Origin: Chitinophaga pinensis
GTDB taxonomy: Bacteria; Bacteroidota; Bacteroidia; NS11-12g; UBA9320
NCBI GenBank assembly: GCA_945907065.1
Contig: CAMDSC010000011.1
Coordinates: 1-64,000, forward strand
DNA: 64,000 nt
Reading direction: 5' to 3'
Shown: in pieces, positions 52,299 through 62,310 of the stretch
Layout: each line of letters opens with the position of its first letter
Numbering within the stretch: the stretch's first letter is position 1
Made by a program: the position numbers and the translations under genes
Notes under the pieces: generated by a model
The model's database searches: none
What the model was told of the DNA's origin: nothing
What the model saw: the letters and a program-made list of their open reading frames with translations, nothing else

Positions 52299-53681
52299 TT
52301 ATAAACCAATAATATTTGGAAAAATAGCCAAAACTATTAATGCTACAAATGCTATAGATATAACAACATAGCCAGCATAATTCTTTTCAGGTAATTCATT
52401 ACTTTCTGTAGCCTCAACTTTATTAAAATACATAGCTGTAATAGCTCTGAAATAGTAATAAATACTAATGGCCGAACTACAAATTGCAATAACTACCAAC
52501 CACAAGTGTTCGCTTATTGCTTGCTTAAAAATTGAATATTTAGCAAAAAAGCCAGGAAATGGAGGAATGCCAGAAAGTGACAACAAACATACTGTTAATA
52601 TTAAGGCCAAAACAGGAGAACGTTTTCCTAAACCATTAAATACAGAAAAACTATTATCTTTATTATGATTAGGATTTAGGATTAACAAACAAGCGAATAT
52701 TCCAATTGTAGCCAATGAATATACAATTAAATAAAATCCAACTATTGATGGAGTATCTTTATTAACAGTAATCAAGGCCATTAATACATATCCTACATGC
52801 GAAATACTACTATAAGCCATCATTCGCTTAAAGTCATCTTGCAATACCGCCACCATATTCGCAAACAACATTGTGGCTGCCGACATAATAGCTAATATTA
52901 AATACCAATCGCTGCTTAACATTGGGCTTAAATAGATGATAAATTTCAAAAAGGCGCCCAATCCGGCAGTTTTTACTACCGTAGCCATAAAAGCAGTTAC
53001 CAAAGTAGGACTTCCTTGATACACATCAGGACTCCAATAATGGAAAGGAACGGCAGCTATTTTAAAAGCAAAGGCAATTGTAATAAACAATAAACCTATA
53101 CTTATCATGGCTGGATTTGATTCCAATGCTGTGGCTGAAAGGCTTCGAATGGCATCCAAATCAAAGGTTCGTGTTGCTCCATAAATTAGGGCTATTCCAA
53201 ATAATAAGAAACCAGTGGCAAAAGCTCCCATTATAAAATATTTAAGAGCGGCTTCATTGGATTTTAAATTATTCCTATTGCTTCCAACCATAACATATAA
53301 AGGAATTGACAAAATTTCAATACCTAAAAATAACATTACCATGTTATTGAAACTAACCATACACACGACACCACAAAGAACAAAAAACATAAGACCAATA
53401 ATATCACCAAAACTTTCATTGGTATAGCTAAATCCTTTTGCCGACATTAGGGCTATAAGCAAGGTGCTACCAATTGCTATTGCAATAAAAAGTGTTGAAT
53501 AATTATCGAAAACCAGCATATTTCGCAAATATTCAGGGCCATAATAACTATCGTAGCATAAGTATCCAAGTGCCGTTGCCAAAGCTATTGTGGCAAACAA
53601 AGGCAATATTTTCTTCAGTCCAAATATGCCACCAAACAATGAGAAAATGCCTGATATAAATAGTAATATTAAGGTTTTCAT
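52299..53681 (-). CDS. nuoN: NADH-quinone oxidoreductase subunit N
   Basis: A 460-residue membrane subunit of complex I, one of three Mrp-like proton-pumping subunits, with about 14 helices. Family motifs include LFLGIEILSIPLYVMVG with the key Glu, KIAAVPFHYWSPDVYQGSP with the conserved Lys, and LSLSGIPPFPGFFAKYSIF. It is the last gene of the nuo operon and overlaps nuoM by four bases. Confidence 0.97.
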   Translation of the reverse strand: MKTLILLFISGIFSLFGGIFGLKKILPLFATIALATALGYLCYDSYYGPEYLRNMLVFDNYSTLFIAIAIGSTLLIALMSAKGFSYTNESFGDIIGLMFFVLCGVVCMVSFNNMVMLFLGIEILSIPLYVMVGSNRNNLKSNEAALKYFIMGAFATGFLLFGIALIYGATRTFDLDAIRSLSATALESNPAMISIGLLFITIAFAFKIAAVPFHYWSPDVYQGSPTLVTAFMATVVKTAGLGAFLKFIIYLSPMLSSDWYLILAIMSAATMLFANMVAVLQDDFKRMMAYSSISHVGYVLMALITVNKDTPSIVGFYLIVYSLATIGIFACLLILNPNHNKDNSFSVFNGLGKRSPVLALILTVCLLSLSGIPPFPGFFAKYSIFKQAISEHLWLVVIAICSSAISIYYYFRAITAMYFNKVEATESNELPEKNYAGYVVISIAFVALIVLAIFPNIIGL

Positions 53682-55132
53682 AATGTAGCTCCCCCTTTCA
53701 TAAGTGATATCAAGTCGTTTACAGATGTGTCAGAAATATTTAAAATCAGATTAGGAAAAACTCCTATTGTTATTACCAAAATCACAATGATACCTAAGGT
53801 TAAATATTCCGACCATGATAATTTTCCAATTCTTCCACCATTGTCTTTTTCAGGACCATACATCGCCAATTGGTATACTCGTAACATATAAACTGCACAA
53901 AAAATAATGGTTAATCCTGAAACTATTCCTAAAATAATTTGATAATTAAAAGTGGCATTCAATAATAAAAATTCACCCGTAAAACCGTTGGTGAAAGGAA
54001 CGGCAACGCTTCCCAACATTATCATCATAAATAAAAAAGCAAAACCTCTACCGTATTTTGCAAGTCCACCCATTTTGGTTAAGTCACGTGTTTTCAAACG
54101 CCGCTCAATAATTTCAGCTACAAAAAATAAGCCGATAACATTTATACCGTGGTTAAAACTTTGTAAAATTCCACCTTGTAACCCTTCTTTGTTCCAAGTC
54201 ATAATACCGGCCGCAATTAAACCAACATGGCTAACTGAGGACCATGCAATCACACGTTTAATATCATTTTGCCTTATGGCAATAATAGCGGCATAAATAA
54301 TTCCAATAACTGCTAAAATTATAAAGATATTGTAATTGCAACCGCAGGCATTTTTAGCCATTGGCCACATCCAACGAATCATTCCAAAAATACCCATTTT
54401 AAGCATAATACCTGAAAGTAGCATTGTGCCTTGTGCAGGTGCTACACTATATGTATCGGCCTGCCATGTATGAAATGGGAATACTGGCATTTTAATTGCA
54501 AATGCGATAAAAAACGCCCAAAGAACTAGTGTTGATTCCCAGCCATTCATTTCTGCCTTCAACATTTCACTCCATTCAAAACTATGATTTCCAGGGGTAT
54601 GAAGGTAAACAAATATTAAAGCTAAGAGCATTAATAAACTTCCTAAAAATGTATAGATGAAAAATTTAAAGGTTATTTTAATTCTGTTTTCTCCACCCCA
54701 AATTCCTACTATAAAGTAAATTGGAATTAAAGCCAGTTCCCAAAATATGTAAAACATCAAACCATTTGTGGAAAGGAAAACGCCATTTAAGGCGCCTTGC
54801 ATAATTAATACAAGCGATAAAAACTTTGTCATTCCAGAATAATTATTATCCCAAGCACTTAGTATTATTAGCACACAAGCAATATTGGTAAGCAACAACA
54901 TTACCATAGCAATGCCATCAATACCCGTTGAATAATTTAGTCCAAGTGCCGAAAACCATTCGTAACTTGAAGCATATTGAATTGCTTTGTTTTTTACATC
55001 AAATCCTGACAACAAAACAAAGTTTACTATTAACTGTGCAACCGATGCAGTTAGTGCTATTATTTTTGCAAGCTTATCTTTAAAAACTAAAGCTAACAGG
55101 GCTGCTATGAAAGGAATTATTATAAGTACCAA
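53678..55132 (-). CDS. nuoM: NADH-quinone oxidoreductase subunit M
   Basis: A 484-residue membrane subunit with about 14 helices: FYIFWELALIPIYFIVGIWG (conserved Glu), KMPVFPFHTWQADTYSVAP (conserved Lys), AWSSVSHVGLIAAG. It forms the middle proton channel of complex I. The four-base overlap with nuoN and four-base gap to nuoL are typical of this operon. Confidence 0.97.
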   Translation of the reverse strand: MVLIIIPFIAALLALVFKDKLAKIIALTASVAQLIVNFVLLSGFDVKNKAIQYASSYEWFSALGLNYSTGIDGIAMVMLLLTNIACVLIILSAWDNNYSGMTKFLSLVLIMQGALNGVFLSTNGLMFYIFWELALIPIYFIVGIWGGENRIKITFKFFIYTFLGSLLMLLALIFVYLHTPGNHSFEWSEMLKAEMNGWESTLVLWAFFIAFAIKMPVFPFHTWQADTYSVAPAQGTMLLSGIMLKMGIFGMIRWMWPMAKNACGCNYNIFIILAVIGIIYAAIIAIRQNDIKRVIAWSSVSHVGLIAAGIMTWNKEGLQGGILQSFNHGINVIGLFFVAEIIERRLKTRDLTKMGGLAKYGRGFAFLFMMIMLGSVAVPFTNGFTGEFLLLNATFNYQIILGIVSGLTIIFCAVYMLRVYQLAMYGPEKDNGGRIGKLSWSEYLTLGIIVILVITIGVFPNLILNISDTSVNDLISLMKGGATL

Positions 55133-55136
55133 AATA

Positions 55137-57020
55137 TTATACCAATTGATAAATTACCAAAAATGTGATGACACCTACTACCATTGCCAACAAATAATAC
55201 TCAACATTACCCGATTGCACTAGTCGTAAATATTTACCGCAAACTGTAACACCTTTTCCTGAAAAATTCACTATTCCATCTATAAACCTTCTGTCCATAA
55301 AATCATGGGCAAAACTTGAAAGCCACTCGATGGGTTTTAGAATTAATTTATTATAAATTTCATCAAAATAATATTTATGACTTAAAATTTTCTCTACACC
55401 AGTTTCTTCTTCAATAGCAACTGGAATATTTTTATTAGAAACATAATAACGGCGGGTTGCAAATATTATAATTACTAAAATAATAACAGATACTACCAAT
55501 ACTATAATTTCAAATAACTCAGATGGATGAGGAATGTGAGCATTTATTAATACTTTACTCAAAAATTCATCAACAAAATGGTGATGATAAAATAATGATG
55601 ATAACCCCAAAAATCCACCAACACAAGAAAGAATTGCTAATAGAATTAAAGGAATGGTCATAGTTACCGGGCTTTCATGCAAGTGGTGCTTTTGTTCTTC
55701 TGTTCCTCTAAATTCTCCATGAAAGGTTAAAAAATATAAACGGGCCATATAAATGGCGGTAACAATTGAAGTTAACGCCAATAACACAAATACAACTATT
55801 CCGTTACCATAATAGGCTTTTGCTAATATTTCATCTTTACTAAAAAAACCTGCCAACGGTGGAACGCCTGCTATTGCAAGAGTTCCTAATAAGAATGTAA
55901 TGTGAGTAATCTTTAATTTTTTACTAAGTCCACCCATAAACCGAATGTCTTGTTCACCGCTCATGGCATGAATTACACTTCCTGAACCTAAGAATAATAA
56001 AGCTTTAAAAAATGCGTGGGTTGTAACGTGAAATAAGGCAGTAGAATAAGCTCCAACGCCGAGCGCAACAAACATATATCCCAGCTGACTAACGGTTGAA
56101 TAGGCTAATACCTTTTTAATATCATTTTGTTTAATGGCGATAGTAGCGGCAACAATTGCGGTAACCAAACCAACTACTAACACAATGATAGAAGCTAATT
56201 CGGAGCTTACAAAAAACACAGAAGAGCGGGCTACTAAATAAATTCCAGCAGTTACCATTGTGGCAGCATGTATTAATGCAGAAACGGGTGTAGGACCGGC
56301 CATTGCATCAGGCAACCAAGTAAATAATGGAATTTGAGCACTTTTGCCAATAGCACCTACAAATAATAATATGCAAATTAATTCAATAGTTCCTTTATTG
56401 GCAGAGGCTGCACCTGAAAAAACAGTTTGATAATCAGTAGTACCGAAGGTATTGAACAAAACAAATATTCCTATCAATAAACCTAAATCACCAATGCGGT
56501 TCATAATAAAGGCTTTGCGGGCTGCATAGCCGTATTCTTTATTGGCATACCAAAATCCAATCAACAGATACGAACACATTCCTACCCCTTCCCAGCCAAA
56601 AAACATAATTACATAATTGGCTCCTAAAACTAACGAAAGCATTGAAAATATGAAGAGATTTAGATAAGCAAAAAACTTATAAAAACCTTCGTCATGTTGC
56701 ATATATCCAATGGAATAGATATGAATTAAGAAACCAACACCGGTCACTATCAGCATCATCCAAACGGAAAGCCTGTCGGCTAAAAAACTAAAATCAATAC
56801 TGATATTTCCTGCTGCTATCCAATTATACATATCGAGCTTAACAGATTCACCGCCATTGCTTAGATGATTGAATAGAATAACAGAACATACGAAACTAAC
56901 CAAAACACTTAGAGAGGAAATTATGCCCGTAATGTTTTTTGACATAAAACGCCCAAGTAATCCTGAAATAACAAATCCTAAAAGTGGTATAAAAATGGCT
57001 AAAGCTATATAATTTTCCAT
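55137..57020 (-). CDS. nuoL: NADH-quinone oxidoreductase subunit L
   Basis: A 627-residue membrane subunit: FGWEGVGMCSYLLIGFW (conserved Glu), AQIPLFTWLPDAMAGPTPVS (conserved Lys), HVTTHAFFKALLFLGSGSVI, AIAGVPPLAGFFSKDEIL. The C-terminal extension (about 500-627) carries the lateral helix and last membrane helix. It is the distal proton channel. It follows nuoK by eight bases. Confidence 0.97.
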   Translation of the reverse strand: MENYIALAIFIPLLGFVISGLLGRFMSKNITGIISSLSVLVSFVCSVILFNHLSNGGESVKLDMYNWIAAGNISIDFSFLADRLSVWMMLIVTGVGFLIHIYSIGYMQHDEGFYKFFAYLNLFIFSMLSLVLGANYVIMFFGWEGVGMCSYLLIGFWYANKEYGYAARKAFIMNRIGDLGLLIGIFVLFNTFGTTDYQTVFSGAASANKGTIELICILLFVGAIGKSAQIPLFTWLPDAMAGPTPVSALIHAATMVTAGIYLVARSSVFFVSSELASIIVLVVGLVTAIVAATIAIKQNDIKKVLAYSTVSQLGYMFVALGVGAYSTALFHVTTHAFFKALLFLGSGSVIHAMSGEQDIRFMGGLSKKLKITHITFLLGTLAIAGVPPLAGFFSKDEILAKAYYGNGIVVFVLLALTSIVTAIYMARLYFLTFHGEFRGTEEQKHHLHESPVTMTIPLILLAILSCVGGFLGLSSLFYHHHFVDEFLSKVLINAHIPHPSELFEIIVLVVSVIILVIIIFATRRYYVSNKNIPVAIEEETGVEKILSHKYYFDEIYNKLILKPIEWLSSFAHDFMDRRFIDGIVNFSGKGVTVCGKYLRLVQSGNVEYYLLAMVVGVITFLVIYQLV

Positions 57021-57028
57021 CTACCCTA

Positions 57029-57343
57029 TCAATGTTTTAATTTATCTAACAAACTAATATCTACTGATTTTGTATTTCGGTAGATCATAACTAAAATGGC
57101 CAGTCCTACTGCAACTTCAGCTGCCGCTACTACCATTATAAAAAATACAAATATTTGTCCAGCAGCATCTTGAAAATAAGTAGAGAAAGCTGTAAATAAA
57201 AGATTAACCGCATTAAGCATTAACTCAACGCACATTAATAATACAATACCGTTTCTGCGTATCAATACACCGATAACACCGATGCTAAATAATATTGAAC
57301 TTAACCAAATATAATGGTCTATTGGTGGTAAATAACTATTCAC
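57029..57343 (-). CDS. nuoK: NADH-quinone oxidoreductase subunit K
   Basis: A 104-residue subunit with three helices; the conserved Glu residues lie in LLMCVELMLNAVNLLFTA and MVVAAAEVAVGLAILV. It is part of the fourth proton path. It overlaps nuoJ by eight bases. Confidence 0.96.
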   Translation of the reverse strand: MNSYLPPIDHYIWLSSILFSIGVIGVLIRRNGIVLLMCVELMLNAVNLLFTAFSTYFQDAAGQIFVFFIMVVAAAEVAVGLAILVMIYRNTKSVDISLLDKLKH

Positions 57344-57851
57344 TTATTACCTCCGTTTCCCCGTTGTGGCGCTTGCCAACTAATATTGCTCCTACCATAG
57401 CTGATAAAAATAATATTGAACTTATTTCGAATGGAACCACAAAATCGGTAAATAAAACTCGTCCCAAATTTTTAACTAAACCAATATCTGTAATTGGTAA
57501 ATTTTCAGAATTGGTATTGCTTTTTATTAAGGCTCCTAAAAGCGTAATCAATAATAAACCACCTGCAATAACTCCTGCCAATTTTGTTTTCATGGATTTT
57601 TGAGGTTCAGTTTCTTTATTTAAGTTTAGAAGCATAAGTACAAACAGAAACAAAACCATTATTGCTCCGGCATAAACTATAATATTTACTACAAACAAAA
57701 ACTGAGCATTCATAAGTAAATATTGGCCCGAAACCATAAAAAAAGTGGCGATTAAATACAAAACACTATGAACAGGATTGCGGGCTGCAATCATCAAAAT
57801 GGCTGTAAGGATTGTTAATCCGCTGAGTATGTAAAATAGATATCCCAACAT
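57336..57851 (-). CDS. nuoJ: NADH-quinone oxidoreductase subunit J
   Basis: A 171-residue subunit with five helices (LFYILSGLTILTAILMIA, RNPVHSVLYLIATFFMVS, VVNIIVYAGAIMVLFLFVLM). The YAGAIMVLFLFV segment is the family signature with the pi-bulge helix. It sits between nuoI and nuoK, and its C-terminus overlaps nuoK. Confidence 0.95.
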   Translation of the reverse strand: MLGYLFYILSGLTILTAILMIAARNPVHSVLYLIATFFMVSGQYLLMNAQFLFVVNIIVYAGAIMVLFLFVLMLLNLNKETEPQKSMKTKLAGVIAGGLLLITLLGALIKSNTNSENLPITDIGLVKNLGRVLFTDFVVPFEISSILFLSAMVGAILVGKRHNGETEVISE

Positions 57852-57866
57852 TATTTTAAATTTTCT

Positions 57867-58418
57867 TTAATCATTGAATTTTTGTGTTACTACTTCGATA
57901 GTTTGTCTATTTGAGACATCTACTCGTTTATCAATCGGCTCTACCAATCTATCTTTACCATAAATAAAATCTTGTCGCTCAAAATTAGCAGGCATAATCT
58001 CTGTTGTCAAAAAGATAGCCTCCTTTGGGCAGGCTTCTTCGCACAAACCACAAAAAATACATCTCAGCATATTTATTTCATATACGGTTGCATACTTCTC
58101 TTCTCGGTATAATCCTTCTTCTCCTTTTTTACGTTCAGCCGAGGTCATAGTTATAGCTTCAGCCGGACAAGCAACAGCGCATAACCCACAGGCTGTACAA
58201 CGTTCAGCTCCTTTTTCATCACGTTTCAAAACATGCTTCCCTCTATAAACATCACTAACGGGACGTGTTTGCTCAGGATATTTAATCGTTGCACCTTTCA
58301 TGAAAAGGTGTTTTAAAGTGATAAACAAACCTCCAATAACTGCCGGGAGATATATTCTCTCCATAAAAGTCATTTTCTTGTTCGAAACTTCTATGCTCCT
58401 ATTACTTAGGGATTTCAT
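57867..58418 (-). CDS. nuoI: NADH-quinone oxidoreductase subunit I
   Basis: A 183-residue peripheral-arm subunit with two 4Fe-4S ferredoxin motifs: CTACGLCAVACPAEAI and CIFCGLCEEACPKEAI. They carry clusters N6a and N6b that pass electrons toward cluster N2. An amphipathic N-terminus (LPAVIGGLFITLKHLF) lies on the membrane. It lies 23 bases after nuoH. Confidence 0.97.
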   Translation of the reverse strand: MKSLSNRSIEVSNKKMTFMERIYLPAVIGGLFITLKHLFMKGATIKYPEQTRPVSDVYRGKHVLKRDEKGAERCTACGLCAVACPAEAITMTSAERKKGEEGLYREEKYATVYEINMLRCIFCGLCEEACPKEAIFLTTEIMPANFERQDFIYGKDRLVEPIDKRVDVSNRQTIEVVTQKFND

Positions 58419-58441
58419 TTAAGGATTCTAATTATTTTAGT

Positions 58442-59494
58442 TTAAAACATTTTTGATATCATAGCCCACAAATCATCTTTGAACATTAGCCATCCTCCAG
58501 TTACCATCAAATTTATAATAGCTAAAGGAATTAAAGCTTTCCATCCAAGTTGCATTAATTGATCATATCTGAAACGTGGTAAAGTCCATCTTACCCACAT
58601 AAAAAAGAAAATGAAAAATAAAATTTTTGCAAAGAAAACTGCAACCCCAATAAAGGTAATAGCATTGGCTGATAAACCTAAATCATGCATAAAAGGAAAA
58701 TTATAACCTCCAAAAAATAATACTGAAATTACTGCGGAAGAAATAAACATATTGATATACTCTGCAAAAAGAAAAAATCCAAGTTTCATGCTGCTATACT
58801 CTGTATGATAACCACCGATTAATTCTGATTCACATTCAGCCATATCAAATGGGGCACGGTTGCACTCAGCAAATGCGCAAACTATAAAAAGTAAAAAAGC
58901 CAAGGGTTGATAAAAAACATTCCATTGTCCTCCCTTTTGAGCCTCTACAATATCTCCTAGATTTAATGAACCTGTGGTCATAACAACCGCTAATATGGCT
59001 AAGCCCATTGCTAATTCATAGCTTATCATTTGTGAACTGGCTCTAACTGCACCATATAGTGAGTACTTATTATTAGATGCCCATCCACCAATCATTATTC
59101 CATAAACACCGATAGAAACAAATCCCATGATATAAAGAATTCCTATATCTATGTTGGCTATTTGCAAATTAAAGGTTTCACCAAAAAGTGTTAAAGTACC
59201 GCCCCAAGGAATAATTGCCCCTGTCATACAAGCCGTGAACATGGCCAAACCAGGCGCTAAAATAAATAACCACTTTTCAGATTTTCCTGGAATAAAATCT
59301 TCTTTAAAAAACATTTTACCCCCATCAGCCAAAGGCTGAAAAATACCCCATGGACCCGCTCTGTCAGGGCCAATACGGTCTTGAATTCCTGCTGCCACTT
59401 TTCGTTCCATATATGTGGAATACATAGCTGCCACAAGAGTGATAATGAATATGATTAGAATTATGACGATTTTAATTATTAATAATATACTCAT
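58442..59494 (-). CDS. nuoH: NADH-quinone oxidoreductase subunit H
   Basis: A 350-residue membrane subunit with eight helices that forms the quinone chamber: STYMERKVAAGIQDRIGPDRAGPWG, QPLADGGKMFFKEDFIP, CAFAECNRAPFDMAECESELI, GYHTEYSSMKLGFF. These are the most conserved loops of the family. It lies three bases after nuoG. Confidence 0.97.
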   Translation of the reverse strand: MSILLIIKIVIILIIFIITLVAAMYSTYMERKVAAGIQDRIGPDRAGPWGIFQPLADGGKMFFKEDFIPGKSEKWLFILAPGLAMFTACMTGAIIPWGGTLTLFGETFNLQIANIDIGILYIMGFVSIGVYGIMIGGWASNNKYSLYGAVRASSQMISYELAMGLAILAVVMTTGSLNLGDIVEAQKGGQWNVFYQPLAFLLFIVCAFAECNRAPFDMAECESELIGGYHTEYSSMKLGFFLFAEYINMFISSAVISVLFFGGYNFPFMHDLGLSANAITFIGVAVFFAKILFFIFFFMWVRWTLPRFRYDQLMQLGWKALIPLAIINLMVTGGWLMFKDDLWAMISKMF

Positions 59495-59497
59495 TTT

Positions 59498-60442
59498 CTA
59501 TCCTATTTCTTTTATGTTATCCTCAGGTTTTAACTCATAATGCCCTTGCCCTATAATTGAACCACGTTCAATGTGTCTTGGTCCTTCAATGGTCCATTTT
59601 GCTAAATCTTTGCTATCAAAACGGCAAGTATTACAAATAAAATCTTTTACTTCACCATATTGGTCTTTGCGACCAGTTACTCTATAAATTTCATCTCCAA
59701 ACATCCAAACTACTGCTTCACCTGAACATTTATCGCACTTGCAATGAGCATTCATAGGATTCAAAAACCAAACACGACTTTTAAATCTAAATGTTTTATC
59801 TGTCAAAGCTCCCACAGGGCAAACATCAATCACATTTCCACTAAAATCATTTTCAATAGAATTATGAATATAAGTTCCTATTTCTGAATGATCTCCACGA
59901 TTTAAAACTCCATGAACTCTACTATCGGTAATTTGATCTACAGTATTTACACATCTGTAGCATAAAATACAGCGTGTCATGTGGAGCTGAATATTTGGTC
60001 CTATATCAATTTTTTCGAAGGTTCGTTTGTCTTCTTCATATCGTGAACCAGATGCTCCATGCTCGTATGACAAATTTTGTAAATCACACTCACCAGCCTG
60101 ATCGCAAATTGGACAATCCAAAGGATGATTTATTAATAAAAATTCAACAACCCCTTTACGGGCATCCATCACTTTAGCACTTGATTTATTACCCACTTCC
60201 ATTCCATCCATCACTGGTGTAGAACAACTTGCTACTAATTTCGGCATTGGGCGTGGATCTTTTTCTGAGCCTTTGGTAACCTCTACCAAACAGGTTCGGC
60301 ATTTCCCTCCACTTACATCCAATTTACTATAATAGCACATTGCAGGTGGTACTAAGTCTCCACCAATTTGGCGAGCCGCATTTAGTATTGTTGTTCCTTC
60401 TGCTACCTCAATGGTATGTCCGTCGATTGTTACTTTTGGCAT
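59498..60442 (-). CDS. nuoG: NADH-quinone oxidoreductase subunit G, short form
   Basis: A 314-residue iron-sulfur subunit. 2Fe-2S ferredoxin domain at the N-terminus (CYYSKLDVSGGKCRTC ... C), then the His-Cys 4Fe-4S motif (HPLDCPICDQAGECDLQ) and a 4Fe-4S pair region (CILCYRCVNTV, CPVGAL). The C-terminal half lacks the molybdopterin-oxidoreductase domain of the about 900-residue E. coli NuoG, but has extra Cys (CKCDKCSGEAV, CNTCRFD). Short NuoG proteins are the rule in many Bacteroidota, so this is not a truncation. Confidence 0.95.
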   Translation of the reverse strand: MPKVTIDGHTIEVAEGTTILNAARQIGGDLVPPAMCYYSKLDVSGGKCRTCLVEVTKGSEKDPRPMPKLVASCSTPVMDGMEVGNKSSAKVMDARKGVVEFLLINHPLDCPICDQAGECDLQNLSYEHGASGSRYEEDKRTFEKIDIGPNIQLHMTRCILCYRCVNTVDQITDSRVHGVLNRGDHSEIGTYIHNSIENDFSGNVIDVCPVGALTDKTFRFKSRVWFLNPMNAHCKCDKCSGEAVVWMFGDEIYRVTGRKDQYGEVKDFICNTCRFDSKDLAKWTIEGPRHIERGSIIGQGHYELKPEDNIKEIG

Positions 60443-60446
60443 TTTT

Positions 60447-61790
60447 TTATATTGCTAAAACCGGTTCTTTTACCAAACCATAATTTTTTTCTAAACACTT
60501 TACGGGCTCATTAATGTGCCATTCAAATTCTTCACGGAAATGACGGATTGCTGCAGCTACTGGCCATGCTGCGGCATCACCTAATGGGCAAATTGTATTT
60601 CCTTCTATTTTGCGTTGAACATCCCATAATAAATCAATATCATGCTTGTGACCATGTCCATTTTCAATGCGGTGCAATACTTTTTCCATCCAACCTGTTC
60701 CTTCTCTGCAGGGGCTACATTGTCCACAACTCTCATGATGATAAAAACGGGTAAAATTCCATGTATTACGAACTATGCATTGGTCTTCATCAAATACTAT
60801 AAATCCTCCCGAACCTAACATACTTCCAGTTGCAAATCCTCCATCGGCCAAAGATTCATAACTCATTAACCGTTGTTCGCCAGCAGAAGTTTTTGTAACT
60901 AAATAATGCGGTAATATTGGAACCGATGACCCTCCGGGAACACACGCTTTTAATCGTTTTCCATCTTTTATTCCACCACAATATTCGTCAGAGTATAAAA
61001 ATTCTTCAACGGATAATCCTAATTCAATTTCATACACTCCCGGTTTGCTAATATTACCGCAAGCAGAAATAAGTTTGGTACCTGTACTTCTACCAATACC
61101 AATTTTTGCATACTCATCTCCTCCGTTATTTACAATTGAAACAACAGAAGCCAAAGTTTCTACATTATTAACAACTGAAGGACATTGCCATAATCCTTTA
61201 ATTGCAGGAAAAGGTGGCTTCATTCGGGGATTTCCACGTTTGCCTTCTAAGGATTCAATAAGCGCTGTTTCCTCACCACATATATATGCGCCAGCTCCGG
61301 GAGTAACATATAAATCCAAATTATATCCGCTTCCTTTAATATTTTTACCCAACCACCCGTTGGTATATGCTTCGGCTATGGCTTTTTCTAAAATGCGAAG
61401 AATCCACATAAACTCACCTCGGATATAAATGTAAGATGTGTTACATCCTAATGCATAACTTGACAAAATCATTCCTTCAATCAAAAGATGAGGATTTTTT
61501 TCCATCAAATATCTATCTTTAAATGTTCCAGGCTCAGATTCATCTGCATTGCAAAGCAAATAGCGAGGAACTCCTTCAGGTTTGGCAATAAAACTCCATT
61601 TCATTCCTGCAGGAAATCCTGCTCCTCCCCTACCTCTTAACCCAGATTTTTTAACTTCTTCCACCACTTCATCGGGTGTCATTTTTTTCAATGCTTTTTC
61701 TACCGCCTCGTATCCACCTTCTTTTCGGTATACATCGTAGGTATGAATATTTTCAACATTTATTTTTTCAAGCAGTATTTTGCGTCCCAT
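60447..61790 (-). CDS. nuoF: NADH-quinone oxidoreductase subunit F
   Basis: A 447-residue subunit that binds NADH and FMN and carries 4Fe-4S cluster N3: GLRGRGGAGFPAGMKWSFI (FMN/NADH), CNADESEPGTFKDR, GAGAYICGEETALIESLEG, and the cluster motif SCGQCSPCREGTGWM with the distant Cys in NTICPLGDAA. Length is typical. It follows nuoE by one base. Confidence 0.97.
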   Translation of the reverse strand: MGRKILLEKINVENIHTYDVYRKEGGYEAVEKALKKMTPDEVVEEVKKSGLRGRGGAGFPAGMKWSFIAKPEGVPRYLLCNADESEPGTFKDRYLMEKNPHLLIEGMILSSYALGCNTSYIYIRGEFMWILRILEKAIAEAYTNGWLGKNIKGSGYNLDLYVTPGAGAYICGEETALIESLEGKRGNPRMKPPFPAIKGLWQCPSVVNNVETLASVVSIVNNGGDEYAKIGIGRSTGTKLISACGNISKPGVYEIELGLSVEEFLYSDEYCGGIKDGKRLKACVPGGSSVPILPHYLVTKTSAGEQRLMSYESLADGGFATGSMLGSGGFIVFDEDQCIVRNTWNFTRFYHHESCGQCSPCREGTGWMEKVLHRIENGHGHKHDIDLLWDVQRKIEGNTICPLGDAAAWPVAAAIRHFREEFEWHINEPVKCLEKNYGLVKEPVLAI

Positions 61791-61791
61791 C

Positions 61792-62310
61792 TTAGCTATG
61801 CTTTGTTCTTAATGTTAATAATAAATTATCAACCTTTTCTTCTGTTAAATTTTCATAATAGGTCTCGCCTATTTGCAGCATTGGGCCATATCCACAAGCG
61901 CCTAAACACTCTGCCGCTTTTAACGTAAAGATGCCATCGGATGAAGTTTCTCCTGTTTTAATATTTAAAGAAGTTTGAATATGCTTTAATATTTTTTCTG
62001 CACCTACCAGGCAACAAGGCCCAGTATGACAAAATTCAATAACCACTTTTCCTACAGGATTAAGATTATACATACTGTAAAATGAGGCTACCTCATATAC
62101 CTCTATGGGTTGTATATGCAATAGTCTGGAAACATAATCCATAACATCTACACTTAACCAATTTCCGAACTCTTCCTGAGCCATGTGCAGTATTCTTAAA
62201 ATTGCACTCTTTTGTTTACCTTCGGGAAATTGCTTTATAATTCTGTCAATTTCCTTTAAAGTTTCGGGTTTGAATTGAATATTACTTTCAGCTGTTTCCA
62301 TATTATGCAT
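61792..62310 (-). CDS. nuoE: NADH-quinone oxidoreductase subunit E
   Basis: A 172-residue subunit with a thioredoxin-like 2Fe-2S fold: ligands in CHTGPCCLVGAEKIL and CLGACGYGPMLQIGETYY. The cluster (N1a) lies beside the FMN of NuoF. The N-terminal helices (KQSAILRILHMAQEEFGNWL) are standard. Its ATG overlaps the nuoD stop by eight bases. Confidence 0.96.
   Translation of the reverse strand: MHNMETAESNIQFKPETLKEIDRIIKQFPEGKQKSAILRILHMAQEEFGNWLSVDVMDYVSRLLHIQPIEVYEVASFYSMYNLNPVGKVVIEFCHTGPCCLVGAEKILKHIQTSLNIKTGETSSDGIFTLKAAECLGACGYGPMLQIGETYYENLTEEKVDNLLLTLRTKHS

Noticed and set aside
59498-60442. nuoG as a truncated gene
   Set aside because: All iron-sulfur motifs are present and short NuoG proteins are normal in Bacteroidota; the next gene starts three bases later.
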